Shown one piece after another: positions 49,101 to 61,052 of a DNA stretch of 64,000 nt. The notes beneath the pieces were generated by a model, which was given only the letters and a program-made list of their open reading frames with translations, did not search any database and had not been told where the DNA came from. Position numbers and translations under genes: made by a program. Each line of letters starts with the position of its first letter. Position 1 is the stretch's first letter. This DNA is from Lineus longissimus (Eukaryota > Nemertea > Pilidiophora > Heteronemertea > Lineidae), in contig NC_088312.1 of the NCBI RefSeq assembly GCF_910592395.1, positions 5,146,001-5,210,000 on the forward strand. Direction: 5' to 3'.

Positions 49101-52100
49101 TATCAAAGTGGTCGTACTATTTCTTAAACACTTACTGCAACTAAAGCCAGCGCACGCTTTGTGTTGCTCGGCCATGATCATCGATAGATTACATGTACGT
49201 ACATGTATGTTGCACAATGAAGCTGCATGGTTGCATCAAACTTCAGACGAGATACCCAAAAAGTGCTATGAAGCACCAGCACATTTGTACTTCGACCATG
49301 CAACTACCAAAATGTATACAGCCAGCAGATTTCCCTGGATTGGCGCACGATCACCTCATAACAAACTTCAATCTCGAAGCACTGTCACATTTGCTGTTTG
49401 CCATACAAACCTACATGGCACCCGGGCATGGCACAGGCCCAGGTCTGGGCAACACGAAGCCTTTGTACTTGATGATGATGACGATTATGATGTTCTTTAT
49501 CATAACATGTTATAAACCATATCTACCAAAGACCAAACCAACATGTTCAATATATCACTAAGATTTTCGAAGACAACGTCCAGCATACCACCAAGATTCA
49601 TACTTGCACAAGAGAAATTCAGAAATTTACGAATCCATACAGTCATGAGCCCGGAGGTAAACTGTGGGCATACACGGGAGCGACTACACAAGACATGTGT
49701 ACACCTTGCCTACCAGCCAAGAACTAACATTGTTTACATGCATTATGTTACGTCGCGCTATAGGTGCTATTTTAATACGGTAATCAGCATAAATAAGGCA
49801 AACGTTTCCTTTGTAGTATGCTTCTCAGACAAGCCGCCAGATGGAACTCTGGAGAAATGAGCAAATGTTTCTATTTGAGAACCATATCAAACAGTATCCT
49901 TTATCGTCATCGCCATCGTCGTTGTCACCAACATCATCCTCAGCATCACCAACATCACTATCAGCGATACATTTGTCGGCGTATTTAATACTTCAATTCC
50001 GGACATCTTGGATGGTGCAATCATCAGTTAATGTGTTATATACTGATCTAGATACCTTGTTCACAAGGTTTTCAGGCCCAAAGGTTTTCAAGTTTCATCA
50101 GCCTGTCTGTTTGGAGCTTGTACAATATACAAAATAGAGCTTTCGGGCCGGTTTTAAAGCATCATTGATGATTTTCTTAGTGCTAACCTAATTTCTTGAT
50201 GGGTATCTACTAGATAGGGACAGTTGTTGTTATTAATTGAGAACACCGGTAACTTGATAACTCGGTTATTTGGTAACTTTTTTTTCCAGCGGAAGAATCA
50301 TCAAAAGACGCTCAGTGCACAAGCCTATTTTCCTTTATATTACCAAAGAATCATATACACTGTAGCTGATGGGGCCAATCGTATTTTTTAGGACCCAACA
50401 CAATTTCGAAATTTCGAGATATAGCAAATAAAAGAAGAAGGTTTCGCACTGCGGCCTTAAAGGGCGTGGACAATTACATGCAATTCTTTAATTTCTGGAC
50501 CGAACTTATAGAATCAAGCCTTCAACATTAACCTTAGTCAAATTCTACCTTTAAAGGAGCAGGCGCCCCTGTCAAGCAGTAGAGCACCGCATTGTTACTC
50601 TTCGAGTAACCAAATATTTAAGTGCGAGATCTATGTGAAAACATTAGTGCACAATGTCTTTATGGTCAAGAAATATGCATACAGAGTGAATATTGTGCCA
50701 AGTCATAAAACCACCTGGACGGTGAAAATTCCTGTTGAGTAGACCGTTAGGTTCGAAATTAGATCAATTTATAAGCTTTAGAAAAGCACAGGCCGATGAA
50801 AGCATAGAGAATGACGTTACTTTGCTACATGTATTGATGTCCTCATTTTTGATCGTGATTTCGAGAGACATGCGCAGTCACCTCGGCGCGACGGTAGAGC
50901 AGACGTGATCAACCATGAATGACAACAGCATGACATGACGAAGAAGTCTTTCGGCGGAGGATATACGGCAACGGAAGGAATATTTTACAAGGTGAGTGCT
51001 CCTTTGATGTTGTCTCACGAGATTACCTTTGGAAATGAGAAAGGACACTTGAAAGATTCTGCTTTGGTATCAGTAGAACGAATAACCTAGTGTAGTTTCT
51101 TTAGAATGACATTTTCTTTTGGGAAGACCGCTTGGCACAACAAATATGTTTATTGAACGATATCGCTATGAACGTTAGAGCAAGAACACAGCAAGATTTG
51201 AAATTGGCTGCATTTCGATGAACATGATGAAAGCGTCATTACCGAAAATCAAGCAAAACCTCAGTTATGTATCGGTATTATACATAGAAAATACTTCCAA
51301 ATGTCAAATAAGGCCAATAAATCGACTGCCACATCAGTAGACTGATTGACAATATGACACTAATCTGTCAGTGTATTTGAAGTGAATATGACAAGTGTTT
51401 GCTTTGAGAATCATCCGTTATAAAAACTTAATCAAGTCACTCAAGTACACTAACACGCACGTAAACTGGTATAAAGCATAATACAAGGAATATCGGCATG
51501 GGTCTCCAATGGAGGATATCGGGTCGTCTTTGACATGTTTGAATGTGTAGCACTCTCTGTAATGGAGACTATTGGGCCGTCTTTATCTAGTGATTTATCG
51601 AATGATTAGACAAATTAGCAATATGTTCATGTCCAGCAAGGGGGTCTTGGCATTCCCTAGAAGGTTAGTTGACTCACTTATTTTACCGGCCCTTTCATGA
51701 TCCATATAACCAAAGAGTTATACAGGCCTATTCGCAAAATACTCTGTAATAATCAGTGTATGTATAATAAAATAACGGGGTTAACCACTGTGAGCCTATT
51801 TCCTCTGTTTATTACTCCCATGAACATTTAATCATAAATCCTAAGCTTCTTAGGTGGAATTAATACTTCTAATACTGTTAATAATTCGCTGCAAAAAAGT
51901 TTCAGTTTTGGCTAACGCCAATGGCAAAAAGGAAGCCTATGGTCCGTCAGCTTAAAAAATTATGCGTCCACAATACATGTATGTGAGAGAAACAACCTGT
52001 TTTGTGACGGTTTTGAAATCATGACGGGCAAACAAAATGTAACATTACATTGGTGCGATGAATTCGTTGAAGAAGTGCCAAAATTTCATGACATTTTGTT

Positions 52101-53499
52101 TGTGAGTTCATAGAACATTGAACTTTTGGTTAATTTGCTCCTGTTTTCTCCTACTTCTTCTTCTTCTTCATCATCATCATCATCTTCTTCATCTTCTTCT
52201 TCTTCTTGCAAAAAAAACTGGCAACATCTTTATTGGCGTATAAGGGTAGACTGAAAGCAACCTTCGCAGTATTAGGCATTGACGTTGGCATGGCCGCAGT
52301 CATGGCATCACCCCAGGAAGCATACACACCCCGAATACGAAGGTTTCAAGACCAACACACCATTTTCAGAATGTAACCAGTTCAGGAAAGTGGTAAAACT
52401 TAACTCTGCGATTGGAGGTTTGATATCATTTACCATATCCAATAAATCACACATGTCGACACGAACAAATTACCTCTTCAACAATTCGCTCTTTTCTTGT
52501 CTACAACTCAATCGGAACGATGTGCTCACTAACCTATTTATTACATGAAAGAACTCTACGCAACCATATCCGGATGAAAGATAGATATCCCAAAATACCT
52601 CCCTATATGGCTCAACATGATCAAATAAAAATTGGAGGCCATAGAAGTATGACATGATGACGATCACGAAATATCTCAGCTGAGACGACACAGTCTTTGA
52701 TATTGATGGGCCTCGAAATGCTCATGAATCGAACTGGTTCCAAAAGCATAGTTAGACATCTCGATTTTTTTAAACCAAAACCGTCCTCATGATCACTGCT
52801 TCCTGTCGATCTTGCTTCAGTTATGCCAGCATGTCCTGTTGCACGATACGCATTTTGGTCAGAATGGAGTCTAAATAGACGTCAAAACTAAAAGCATGGC
52901 TCGACATCAAGAAATCCATACAAACATTATAACATTATTGAACAAGCTCATTACAACTACAAGTACATTGTAACTTGCGATAAGCATTTCCTCTTGGCAA
53001 TTTCATGAGAGAGGCAATTTTACCAATAACAAGAATATTTCATCAGGCCAACTAATTGCCATGACAAGACCTAGATGGCTATACTCTTTCTTTGGTGGCT
53101 TTTATGGCTCTGTCCATGGCAACGTAACTCCGTCACGTCCATCTACACGCATAATCACTACTGTGCTCTATAATTCATTGCAAGGAGAATATTCATTCAT
53201 AAAACAGGAGCTGGCAAGTCCTAATTAGTATGGTAGTTCTTCAAACTGTACACATATTCAGAAGTGGAAGTTCAAAGCATGAATGCTGTCTGATTTGAGA
53301 CTGTCGGGTTTTAAAAAAGCATAGTCTTCCTTCATAAGTCTATGATAAAAAAATCGATGTATACTCGCTCCGGCTACAATATCGGTTGGGGATTGCACGA
53401 TTTCATGAGAGCAACAGAAATGTGCTATCTTTTCTAGGAGATAGACCTTCACTTCTTGACGAGGATCAACATTGATTCGTTTTGCTCTTGTCTTTGTAG
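49101..53499. other. Intergenic / possible first intron of the next gene
   Basis: No coding gene is supported. A GTGAGT donor at 50992 after a purine-rich stretch may end a non-coding first exon of the 53.5 kb gene. A CTT/CAT triplet microsatellite lies at about 52153-52207. Confidence 0.35.
52153..52207. repeat. CTT/CAT triplet microsatellite
   Basis: Interrupted runs of CTT and CAT triplets. Confidence 0.9.
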
Positions 53500-53531
53500 G
53501 TGTTGCGTATGGAACAGACGATGACACAGCC

Positions 53532-55664
53532 ATGACGTCAGCAAGAAGCCCTGCGAACACCAAGATGGACAAGAGCCTGGTGGTGAACATGCTCAAGTTC
53601 GAGGCGACCACCAGGAATAGTCACCTGCCGCCCATTGCGCGGTCTGTCGCGGAGGAGATGACTCATAAGACGGAGGCCAGAGTCCGCGCTAAGCCAGCGC
53701 TCAAGGCCGTTCCAGACACTGTCAAGCTCTACCAGAAAATGAAGAAACGGGGAATCTTTACGGTGGGGTTGAGCGCCGATAGCAAAGTCGAGGACAATTC
53801 ATTCAAAATTGAAACTAAAGGATTTAATCTGTCGAACGTACCAGATAATTTGACTTATACGCGTGCTAAAAATAAGGACGAGGTTTGGGTTGATGTGAAA
53901 AAGGACCGTCCGAGGAAAGAGAGACGTTGTCAGGACGATGGGCTCATGTGGCCGAAGTATACGCGGAATAATACAATGATTTTACCGAAACTTTCATACG
54001 GTGTGGACAGAAAGAAGATGAAACCGCTTGTGCCCGTGGAATTGGAAGTAAATGGGACATATGAAACGGAAATGACTCCTGCACATGATCAGGAAGAGAA
54101 AGCGACTAAACCGGGAGCGGATGCGCCAGAGACAGTAATGAATGGAGACGACGCGTCACATGAGAACCATCGAACGGAAACGAGTTCTATCAATGTGAGC
54201 TTGATATCGATTGGACAAGATCAGAAACCACCTGATAAACCTGATTCAAACAACAAATCTGAAGAAGACGACAATACACAATCGGCGCCTGCTCCAGTAG
54301 AAAATTCGAAAGAGATTGTGACGCCGACACCTACTACTGTTTTTTCGCCTCCCATTCTGAGACAGGTCACAATTGGTGTTGACATCCCCGAGCCTAACCC
54401 TGACACCAAAAATAAGAAAGAAATTCGCTCAATGTACCCAATGTATGACTCAAACGAGGACAGAAAGGAGAAACAGAGGCAGAACTGGTGGGAGAGACAA
54501 CAGCGTAGCCCAATGCATTCGCATAAACCAAACACTAATATTCCTCTACAGCAACAAAATCGCCAGAACGCGACCATGTTTTTGGCACCAATTCCAAAAG
54601 CTCACACGGATATTCGAGCCAACAGCAACACGGAAAGAACAAAAGAAAATATCAAGATCGTTGTGCCAAATAAGGAATATGTGAACGCTGACGAGATGCA
54701 AAGAAATAACTTGCCGAGACGAAGCAGCGATGATTATCTTAACTTGCCTGGCGTTTTTGAAAAACATTTAGAGGTTGTGAAGACAATTGCACAATCACGA
54801 AGCCATCAGGCGAAATCAGTAAACGGACAGATAGATCTGTCACCTCGGGTCACCGGTTTGAGCCAAGCGACAAAATCATTGGCCACCTCTACGCCGCCTG
54901 TTACCTCGGTGCCGCCTCCGTCCGCTGCGACGGTAGCGCTCACGGATGAAGGCACGTTTCATAAGATGGAGTCAACCGTAGAAGGAGACAGTGTGTCCTT
55001 ACCAGAATCAGTTGCTCCCTCTATTAAACCTAATGCGGAGCCAGTTGCCAGAGTTGAGATTGCCATCAGTGGGTCGCGAATACTACCAAGAATGAGTCCG
55101 AATGATGGAGACAATGATCAAGAGAATAGTGCAGTTCTTGGGACTGGTTTGACCGTAAATGTGGGTGGGGGCGACTCGGTTCAGAGTTTAAATTCAGACA
55201 ACCACCCGCACTTGTCGCACCATGAGAGCCTCTCAGCGCACAGTCGGTATTCGGGGCACGAAGATGATGTCAGGCCAAGTGGTCCAAGAAGACGCACAAG
55301 CAGCTTCCTGGAGCTGCCGCAGTCGCCGATCGATCCGGGCGAAAGACCGCCATCGACAGAACTAGACGCTATGGATATCAAGGAGACGGTTTCTCCTTCA
55401 GCCAGGGATCAAAGCGCGGGCGGACATCAGACTCCTCGACGGCGTACCAGCAGCTTTCTAGAACCTCCTGGGTCACAGTGTGACCCTCTCGAACGTCCAC
55501 CATCGAAATCGGACAGTGTTGACTTTAACCCTGAAGAAGATAGTGTGTTTGGTGAACAGTCACCACGACTTTCTTCCCATCCGCTTTCTCGCCGTCCCAC
55601 TCCTGAGATCCTTGTCTCGACCGAAGCGGAGGAGTTGGAGGTGCCGCACCTCAAGGACGGATGA
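53532..55664 (+). CDS. Disordered Ser/Pro-rich orphan protein with duplicated RRRTSSFLE motif
   Basis: An acceptor (TTTGTAG at 53499) precedes the first in-frame ATG at 53532 (context ACAGCCATGA), giving 710 residues to the TGA at 55662-55664. The first 130 or so residues are basic and look helical; most of the rest is Pro/Ser/Asn-rich and likely disordered. A repeat of about 30 residues, RRRTSSFLE then DP.ERPPS, occurs at residues 586 and 636; RRRTS is a good PKA/AGC-kinase consensus. There is no membrane segment, and no known domain is recognised. The frame is also open upstream of the acceptor (from 53472), so the exon boundary is an inference. A non-coding first exon ending at 50991 is possible. 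It is probably a regulated scaffold-type protein, but no function can be claimed. Confidence 0.75.
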   Translation: MTSARSPANTKMDKSLVVNMLKFEATTRNSHLPPIARSVAEEMTHKTEARVRAKPALKAVPDTVKLYQKMKKRGIFTVGLSADSKVEDNSFKIETKGFNLSNVPDNLTYTRAKNKDEVWVDVKKDRPRKERRCQDDGLMWPKYTRNNTMILPKLSYGVDRKKMKPLVPVELEVNGTYETEMTPAHDQEEKATKPGADAPETVMNGDDASHENHRTETSSINVSLISIGQDQKPPDKPDSNNKSEEDDNTQSAPAPVENSKEIVTPTPTTVFSPPILRQVTIGVDIPEPNPDTKNKKEIRSMYPMYDSNEDRKEKQRQNWWERQQRSPMHSHKPNTNIPLQQQNRQNATMFLAPIPKAHTDIRANSNTERTKENIKIVVPNKEYVNADEMQRNNLPRRSSDDYLNLPGVFEKHLEVVKTIAQSRSHQAKSVNGQIDLSPRVTGLSQATKSLATSTPPVTSVPPPSAATVALTDEGTFHKMESTVEGDSVSLPESVAPSIKPNAEPVARVEIAISGSRILPRMSPNDGDNDQENSAVLGTGLTVNVGGGDSVQSLNSDNHPHLSHHESLSAHSRYSGHEDDVRPSGPRRRTSSFLELPQSPIDPGERPPSTELDAMDIKETVSPSARDQSAGGHQTPRRRTSSFLEPPGSQCDPLERPPSKSDSVDFNPEEDSVFGEQSPRLSSHPLSRRPTPEILVSTEAEELEVPHLKDG

Positions 55665-55992
55665 ATTGGATGTGATACGTAACACGTAGTTGTTCATCGA
55701 CAGAAAATGTTCGGCTTTTATAAAGACTCGAGCCACAAAAAGACTCATTGTAAGTCTTGTCATGAAAACTGGAAGGTTGGTCTCGAACAAGAGTGTAAGG
55801 TAATAAACAGGACCCGAGATGGCTCGGCGGTATCAAGGCATCTGAATAAATTCCAAATCTGATGGTTTGCAAAGCCCTTACAAGATGCGGGACAAGATGC
55901 CTTCGACGTGCTTTTGGATACATTATTATGCAATATCATAAATACTGTACAAACTAACTGTGATTCTCTAAATAACTGCTGAACGAATGATC

Positions 55993-55998
55993 AATAAA
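55993..55998 (+). terminator. Candidate poly(A) signal of the orphan gene
   Basis: AATAAA 329 bases after the stop, followed by a T-rich and then a GT-containing stretch. Confidence 0.6.
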
Positions 55999-56356
55999 GC
56001 TGTTTTTATTGTACAGGCCGGTTGTTCCTTACTGTAATTATTCACCAGCCACTACACGGGGGCCGGGCTCTGTCCTCGTGCATCATTCGGACATACTTTG
56101 ATGCGGGATTTCTACCCACCCAAGGGTCATTCAACATGAAGCGACATGAAGACACGCTTTCCATTCATGGCAAGGATCACCTGAACTTGGCTGAGGCAGA
56201 GAGTGACACTTCGCCAATGTGAGAGTTAACCATCTTCGTCCGTTAAACCAAGGATGCAAAACGTATGAACAACATCTTCACAAATACCTTAGTCAGTACT
56301 ATTTGGTGAATGCGACTAAATCAAGTCAAGTCAAGCCTTGTCTCTGTTTGTTCCAG

Positions 56357-56995
56357 ACTCAATAGTTCCGGACATGGTGCACAACGTCTTTGCCAAGGAC
56401 ACAGCCAAGACCACTTTCTGGCTGTGTTGTCTCCGTCGGTCCACAACTCAATGGTTCAGGACATGGGTTCACAATGTCTTTACAGATGACACAGCCACGA
56501 CACCACTTGCTGACTGTGTTGTCTCCGTCTGTCCTTCGACTCAATAGTTCAGGACATGGGTGCACAATGTCTTTGCAGATGACACAGCCAAGACCACTTG
56601 CTGACTGTGTTGTCTCCGTCTCTCCTTCGACTCAATAGTCCAGGACATGGGTGCACAATGTCTTTGCAGATGACACAGCCAAGACCACTTGCTGACTGTG
56701 TTGTCTCCGTCTGTCTTCGACTCAATAGTCCAGGACATGGGTGCACAATGTCTTTACAGATGACACAACCAAGACCACTTTCTGACTGGGTTGTCTCCGT
56801 CTCTCCTTCGACTCAATAGTCCAGGACATGGGTGCACAATGTCTTTGCAGATGAATCATTGAAGAACACTTTTTGACTGTGACAGGAGTCAAGTCTCTGT
56901 TGTCTGTCCCTAACTCAATAGTCCAGGATATGGGTGGACAACGCCTTTGACAGTGACACAGCCACGAGCACTTGCTGGCTGTGACAATAGTCTAA
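56357..56995. repeat. Tandem repeat, about 7 copies of 91 bp
   Basis: Copies beginning ACTCAATAGTYCAGGACATG start at 56357, 56446, 56539, 56630, 56720, 56811 and 56913. Most are 89-93 bases and the last interval is longer. Inner copies are the most alike; the outer ones are diverged. ORFs on both strands here repeat the same peptide and are artefacts of the array. Confidence 0.95.
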
Positions 56996-57711
56996 CAGCA
57001 GAAAGTCGTCTTTGACAAACACCACCGGGACCACCATTCAACACAAAATTTGAGTCCAACTACGAAATTCCAGATAATTTGTTTCATTTCACACAATGAT
57101 GATTACTATACATGATACTTTTACAAAACTTTGGTTGTTTATACAAGAAGGTCAACAGTTGAACAAACTACACATTTTAATAGGTTGTTCCAGATCACCT
57201 CAGAGTGTCAACAAATCAAGTGGAAACTTAAATAATTAGTTTTTGATCACCCTCTCTCTACCTGGAAGCATATACATGTATCTCTTTCCCTTGTTCGGTA
57301 TGATTTTGAATTTAACATCTACAACTTAACCGGACAACCATTTATTGCAACCCAACCTTTCGGATGAAGACGGACACTGCATCAGACTTGAATTCTTAAT
57401 GAGGTTGAAAGGAATTTAGCTGCCATTTAATATAATAATGGTAAAATTTATTATGTACAATTAAGTGATTACAGTTTCTGCTTTCCAAGGTAAACAGCCT
57501 CTGTAATGACAGTTTACAGCCATATCCATTAGCACAACCGTGCACAATCAACTTCAAAATACCATTCATTTGACCAAGCCACATGCCTTTGCGAGACAAT
57601 GCTGTCCCTAACCACTGGAGGAAAAACTAAACTTCAAGCTTGGCTATTCTGATGGCTAGAAAAGGACCAGAGACAAAAATAGGTATTTTTATTCTAAAAC
57701 AAGTAACAAGT
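56996..57711 (-). other. Intergenic and probable 3' UTR of DERA
   Basis: On the minus strand AATAAA hexamers occur at 57688-57693 (very close to the stop) and 57447-57452, either of which could end the DERA transcript. Nothing else is seen. Confidence 0.45.
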
Positions 57712-60281
57712 TTATGCCATAGCCAACTCATCAGCACATGCATATCTCCCAGTCACGTAATGGAATATTTGTCTTTCTATATCGCCCAACAAGGAGCTAG
57801 CACCAATTCTGAATAAGTCATTCTTCATCCACTCATCCCCGAGTTCCTCCTTCATTAGTGCCAACCATGTACACGAGTCTTTAGCTGTCCTGATGCCGCC
57901 AGCTGGCTTGAAACCGATCTGGAACACAATATGAGACAAATGAAGATAAGTCATAATTGTTGTTATATGCTGCTGTATTGAATCTTAAGAGTCAGAGAAA
58001 AAAAAGTTGACCAGCTCTCACCTTGTGGCCAGTTCTTTGATAATACTCTCGGATTGCCCTAACCATGACTAGGCCCACTGGAAGGATAGCGTTAACCCCT
58101 TCTTTACCCGTGGATGTTTTGATAAAATCAGCACCTGTGAAAGGAAGATACAGAGTATGACCAGATACCACGGAATATGAAGATAATCTACTTACAGCAT
58201 CAGCCAATGAATGGACATTTCCATAACGTTTATCCTTGTTACCAGAATACCTGTCTGAGGACAGGATTTTGTCAGTCCCAGGGTTGTACTTGATGGGGAG
58301 GTTCAACATAATTTATACTATTTCACCAGAGACTTTTAGCCAAATTCTGCGCAACTGGACCTAGCATGTGTCCTGCCAGAAACTGCAATGATAGCATTTG
58401 ATGCGAAAGGAGCCAATGCACACAACGAAGAGGACTGGTGAGGCAACAGCCAAGCTGGAGACGAAAACACCACAGAGCCTTCTAGCAGCTGTTGCACCCT
58501 TACTTACCAGCCATCATACAGACCATGCTAGCCTTGTAGACGTTGGTCATTGAGCCAAGTTCTCCCGTAGCCAGGATAGTTTTCAGGTGAGCTTCACCAC
58601 AAGCTTCACGCATCAGTTTCACCTCGTCATAAACCCCTTTAATAAAGAAGGTGTTATTGCAAATATCACAAATTTTAAAGTCGCCAACCATTTTACAATT
58701 TTACAATTCATGATTCTAATTTCTAGACAAACTGACAAGTGATTTTAAAAGGCTTCTTTATATACCGTGCATGTATGACTGAGGCAAAGAAAAGCAGTAT
58801 TTCAGGAGATGAATATTGCATTATTGGATCAAGGATTTTACTGATACTATCTCTCTGTTCATTGACCCTTATATGTCCCTAGAGGAATTAGTTGAATTGC
58901 ATAATATAATTCCCCAAAGCCTAATTTGTTAAAATGGACCTCACAATCAAACATACCCTTCCAGTTTCCATTTAATGCATAGTCTCGATTTATGACGATG
59001 TCGATTTCTGCAGCTCCACTTGCTACAGCCTGTCTGATCTCCTCAAGACGACCCTTCAAGGGATACTGGCCACTTGGGAAGCCAGTGGCAACAGAAGCCA
59101 CTGGGATATGAGGGACACCTGCATCTTTGAGGAATTGTACAGCATCAGCAACGCGGCTTGGGTAGACACAAATTGCACCAACAGTTATATCTGAAAAGGA
59201 CAAACGGTCTGAAATATGCAAACTGACATTACAATTTATAGCAGATGGCCAAGTAGTCAACCCACTTCTAAGTGAGTCACTTGCAAAATGATCTCACCAG
59301 GCATTCCACAAGACTCAAGTAGGTCATCTCGGACTGGTCGCTTTGCTTTGTAGCACAACCTTTGGACATTAGCCGCAGTATCATCACCAGAGAGTGTGGT
59401 CAGGTCAATACATGTCACAGCCCGCAGCAACCAGGCAGCCTGCAAGTACAACATGAGAATGATGGCTTATTTAAGAGAGAGAGACCAAATGTAAATGGTT
59501 ATTCATTGCAAAAACTGAAGATGGTGGAGCAATATTGGTGGAGGTTAGGAGGACAAATGACTAAAGTAAGTAATTACAATCTTGAAATTCAACATGGTTT
59601 CACATACCAGTACATATCCACAGCATTTTTTTCAAAAGGACTGCTGAGTACAGCATTTATTGGTGGTAAAGGAAAACCCTCTACTATAAAGGGCTGATCC
59701 AATGAGATTCAGAACCATGAAATCTAATTTTATCAGCCTGAAGCCTTTGTACTCACTTGCCACTGTTTCTTGACCGTCCTTCTAGTACCAAGCTCTGCAG
59801 CACGCTTCCTCACAGCCGGCAAATTGATTTGAATGGTTTCAAACCAACTTGGGTCTGAAAAATATGTATCATGTTCATGTCCATGATATGATCACTTTCT
59901 GCCAGTGACAATAATTTCTCTCTCTCACATTGTTTTTGCCCGCCACCAAACAGAATAGTCGAATGTGCAAATGTCGGGAAAGGACGGCTTTGGCATGTTC
60001 GGTTGGAAACTATGACCCCCCCCCCCCGAAAAAATGGCCATGTGACGTGTCCGAAATAAAGACACTTGTTCTGCATCCGAGAAACGAAATTTCAAGAAGA
60101 CATTCAATAAACATCATGATATTAGATATGACAGAAACTGCAAAGTACTGAAACTATTCCGTTACAATGGATGTTTATAATGCTACAGGTGAGCACTGTC
60201 AATCAAAGTCTACAATAATACAAATGTGAGTAAATTGATGAAACATTTACCGAATTCGCAGCCGGGATTTCGGGCAGCCAT
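57712..60281 (-). CDS. DERA: Deoxyribose-phosphate aldolase
   Basis: Seven minus-strand exons, 60281-60251, 59854-59757, 59439-59298, 59190-58957, 58636-58508, 58134-58022 and 57918-57712, join in phase to 317 residues (human DERA has 318). The enzyme splits 2-deoxyribose 5-phosphate into glyceraldehyde 3-phosphate and acetaldehyde in the cytosol, salvaging deoxynucleosides. The Schiff-base lysine is seen in FIKTSTG (K217), the partner lysine in GFKPAGGIR (K253), and the aspartate in EIDIVIN (D154). These positions are one lower than the human ones, so the active site is intact. The start ATG lies in AACATGGCTGCC, a YY1-like initiator. The gene faces away from the PDE10-like gene across a shared promoter region. 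Confidence 0.97.
60015..60028. repeat. Poly(C) run in DERA intron 1
   Basis: A tract of about 12 C residues followed by GAAAAAA. Its length is likely variable and prone to sequencing error. Confidence 0.8.
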
Positions 60282-61052
60282 GTTGGCAATTTTGTTTTAA
60301 ATCCTGACAATACCTCGTCCATTGTTGCCGTTTGGCCTCTCTTTCGCCGAATTTGTCGCAGGTTTAGGATGCCGCAATGGACTGCCCCGGGAGTCTATCT
60401 TACAGCTACCCTATCAAAATGGGTTAGATATGCTACGCTCTACCTTTTGCTAGGGACGTAATTTTATTGGTCTATACAGTGAGAGAACCCGAACACCGGT
60501 GTACAATAGAGGTTCTTCACTGAGTAGGCCTACAATTGTTTTGCACTGCCATATTGGCCGTCACACGTGGTCACGACGTAAGGAAATGCATTGGCAGGTG
60601 GCCCTCGAAACGTCAAGTCGTGACGCCACGTGAAGAACCTCCATAGTACCTCTGCTAGCAGCTGGTTACCCGGCTTTGGCTGGACGGAGCTGTCATCTAT
60701 TAGTAGCGGGAACGAAACATCATTACGTGGCTCGATCTGGAAACGATTGACTACGCTTCGACGGCATGGCAAACACGCATCTTCGCGGCGGATGTAACCA
60801 CATCGGATTGTGCTTTCTAAGGATGTACTCGTGTCAAGTGGGTAGATTTCTTTGGTGGTGGTAGGATGTGTTTCTGTGGTGAATATGTGGCAACCATCAC
60901 AGTTCCACGCTCGAAATTCGTTGCCAAGACACCAAGAACCCGGTGCGCGCCTAGCAACGCAGGTGCGTGCTTTGGGTCGCAGACCAATCAATCATGGCGG
61001 AGTAAGGCCTGCTGCAGCACTTGAAAATGTCGACGTTTTTCGTAGACCAAAC
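60282..61052. promoter_or_regulatory. Divergent promoter region between DERA and the PDE10-like gene
   Basis: This relatively CpG-rich interval has several CACGTG or ACGTGG E-box-like sites (near 60565, 60627 and 60725). AATCATGGCGGAG at about 60986-60998 resembles a YY1 site at a transcription start and would create a three-codon upstream ORF. A matching YY1-like element overlaps the DERA ATG. The role is inferred from layout and motifs only. Confidence 0.5.

Noticed and set aside
50938-50994. Nineteen-codon coding first exon for the 53.5 kb gene
   Set aside because: The ATG frame would enter the 53500 exon in a phase that hits a stop after 11 codons. It can only be a non-coding leader, if it is an exon at all.
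56338-56819. ORFs of 65-82 codons on both strands
   Set aside because: They repeat the same peptide from the 91-bp tandem array.
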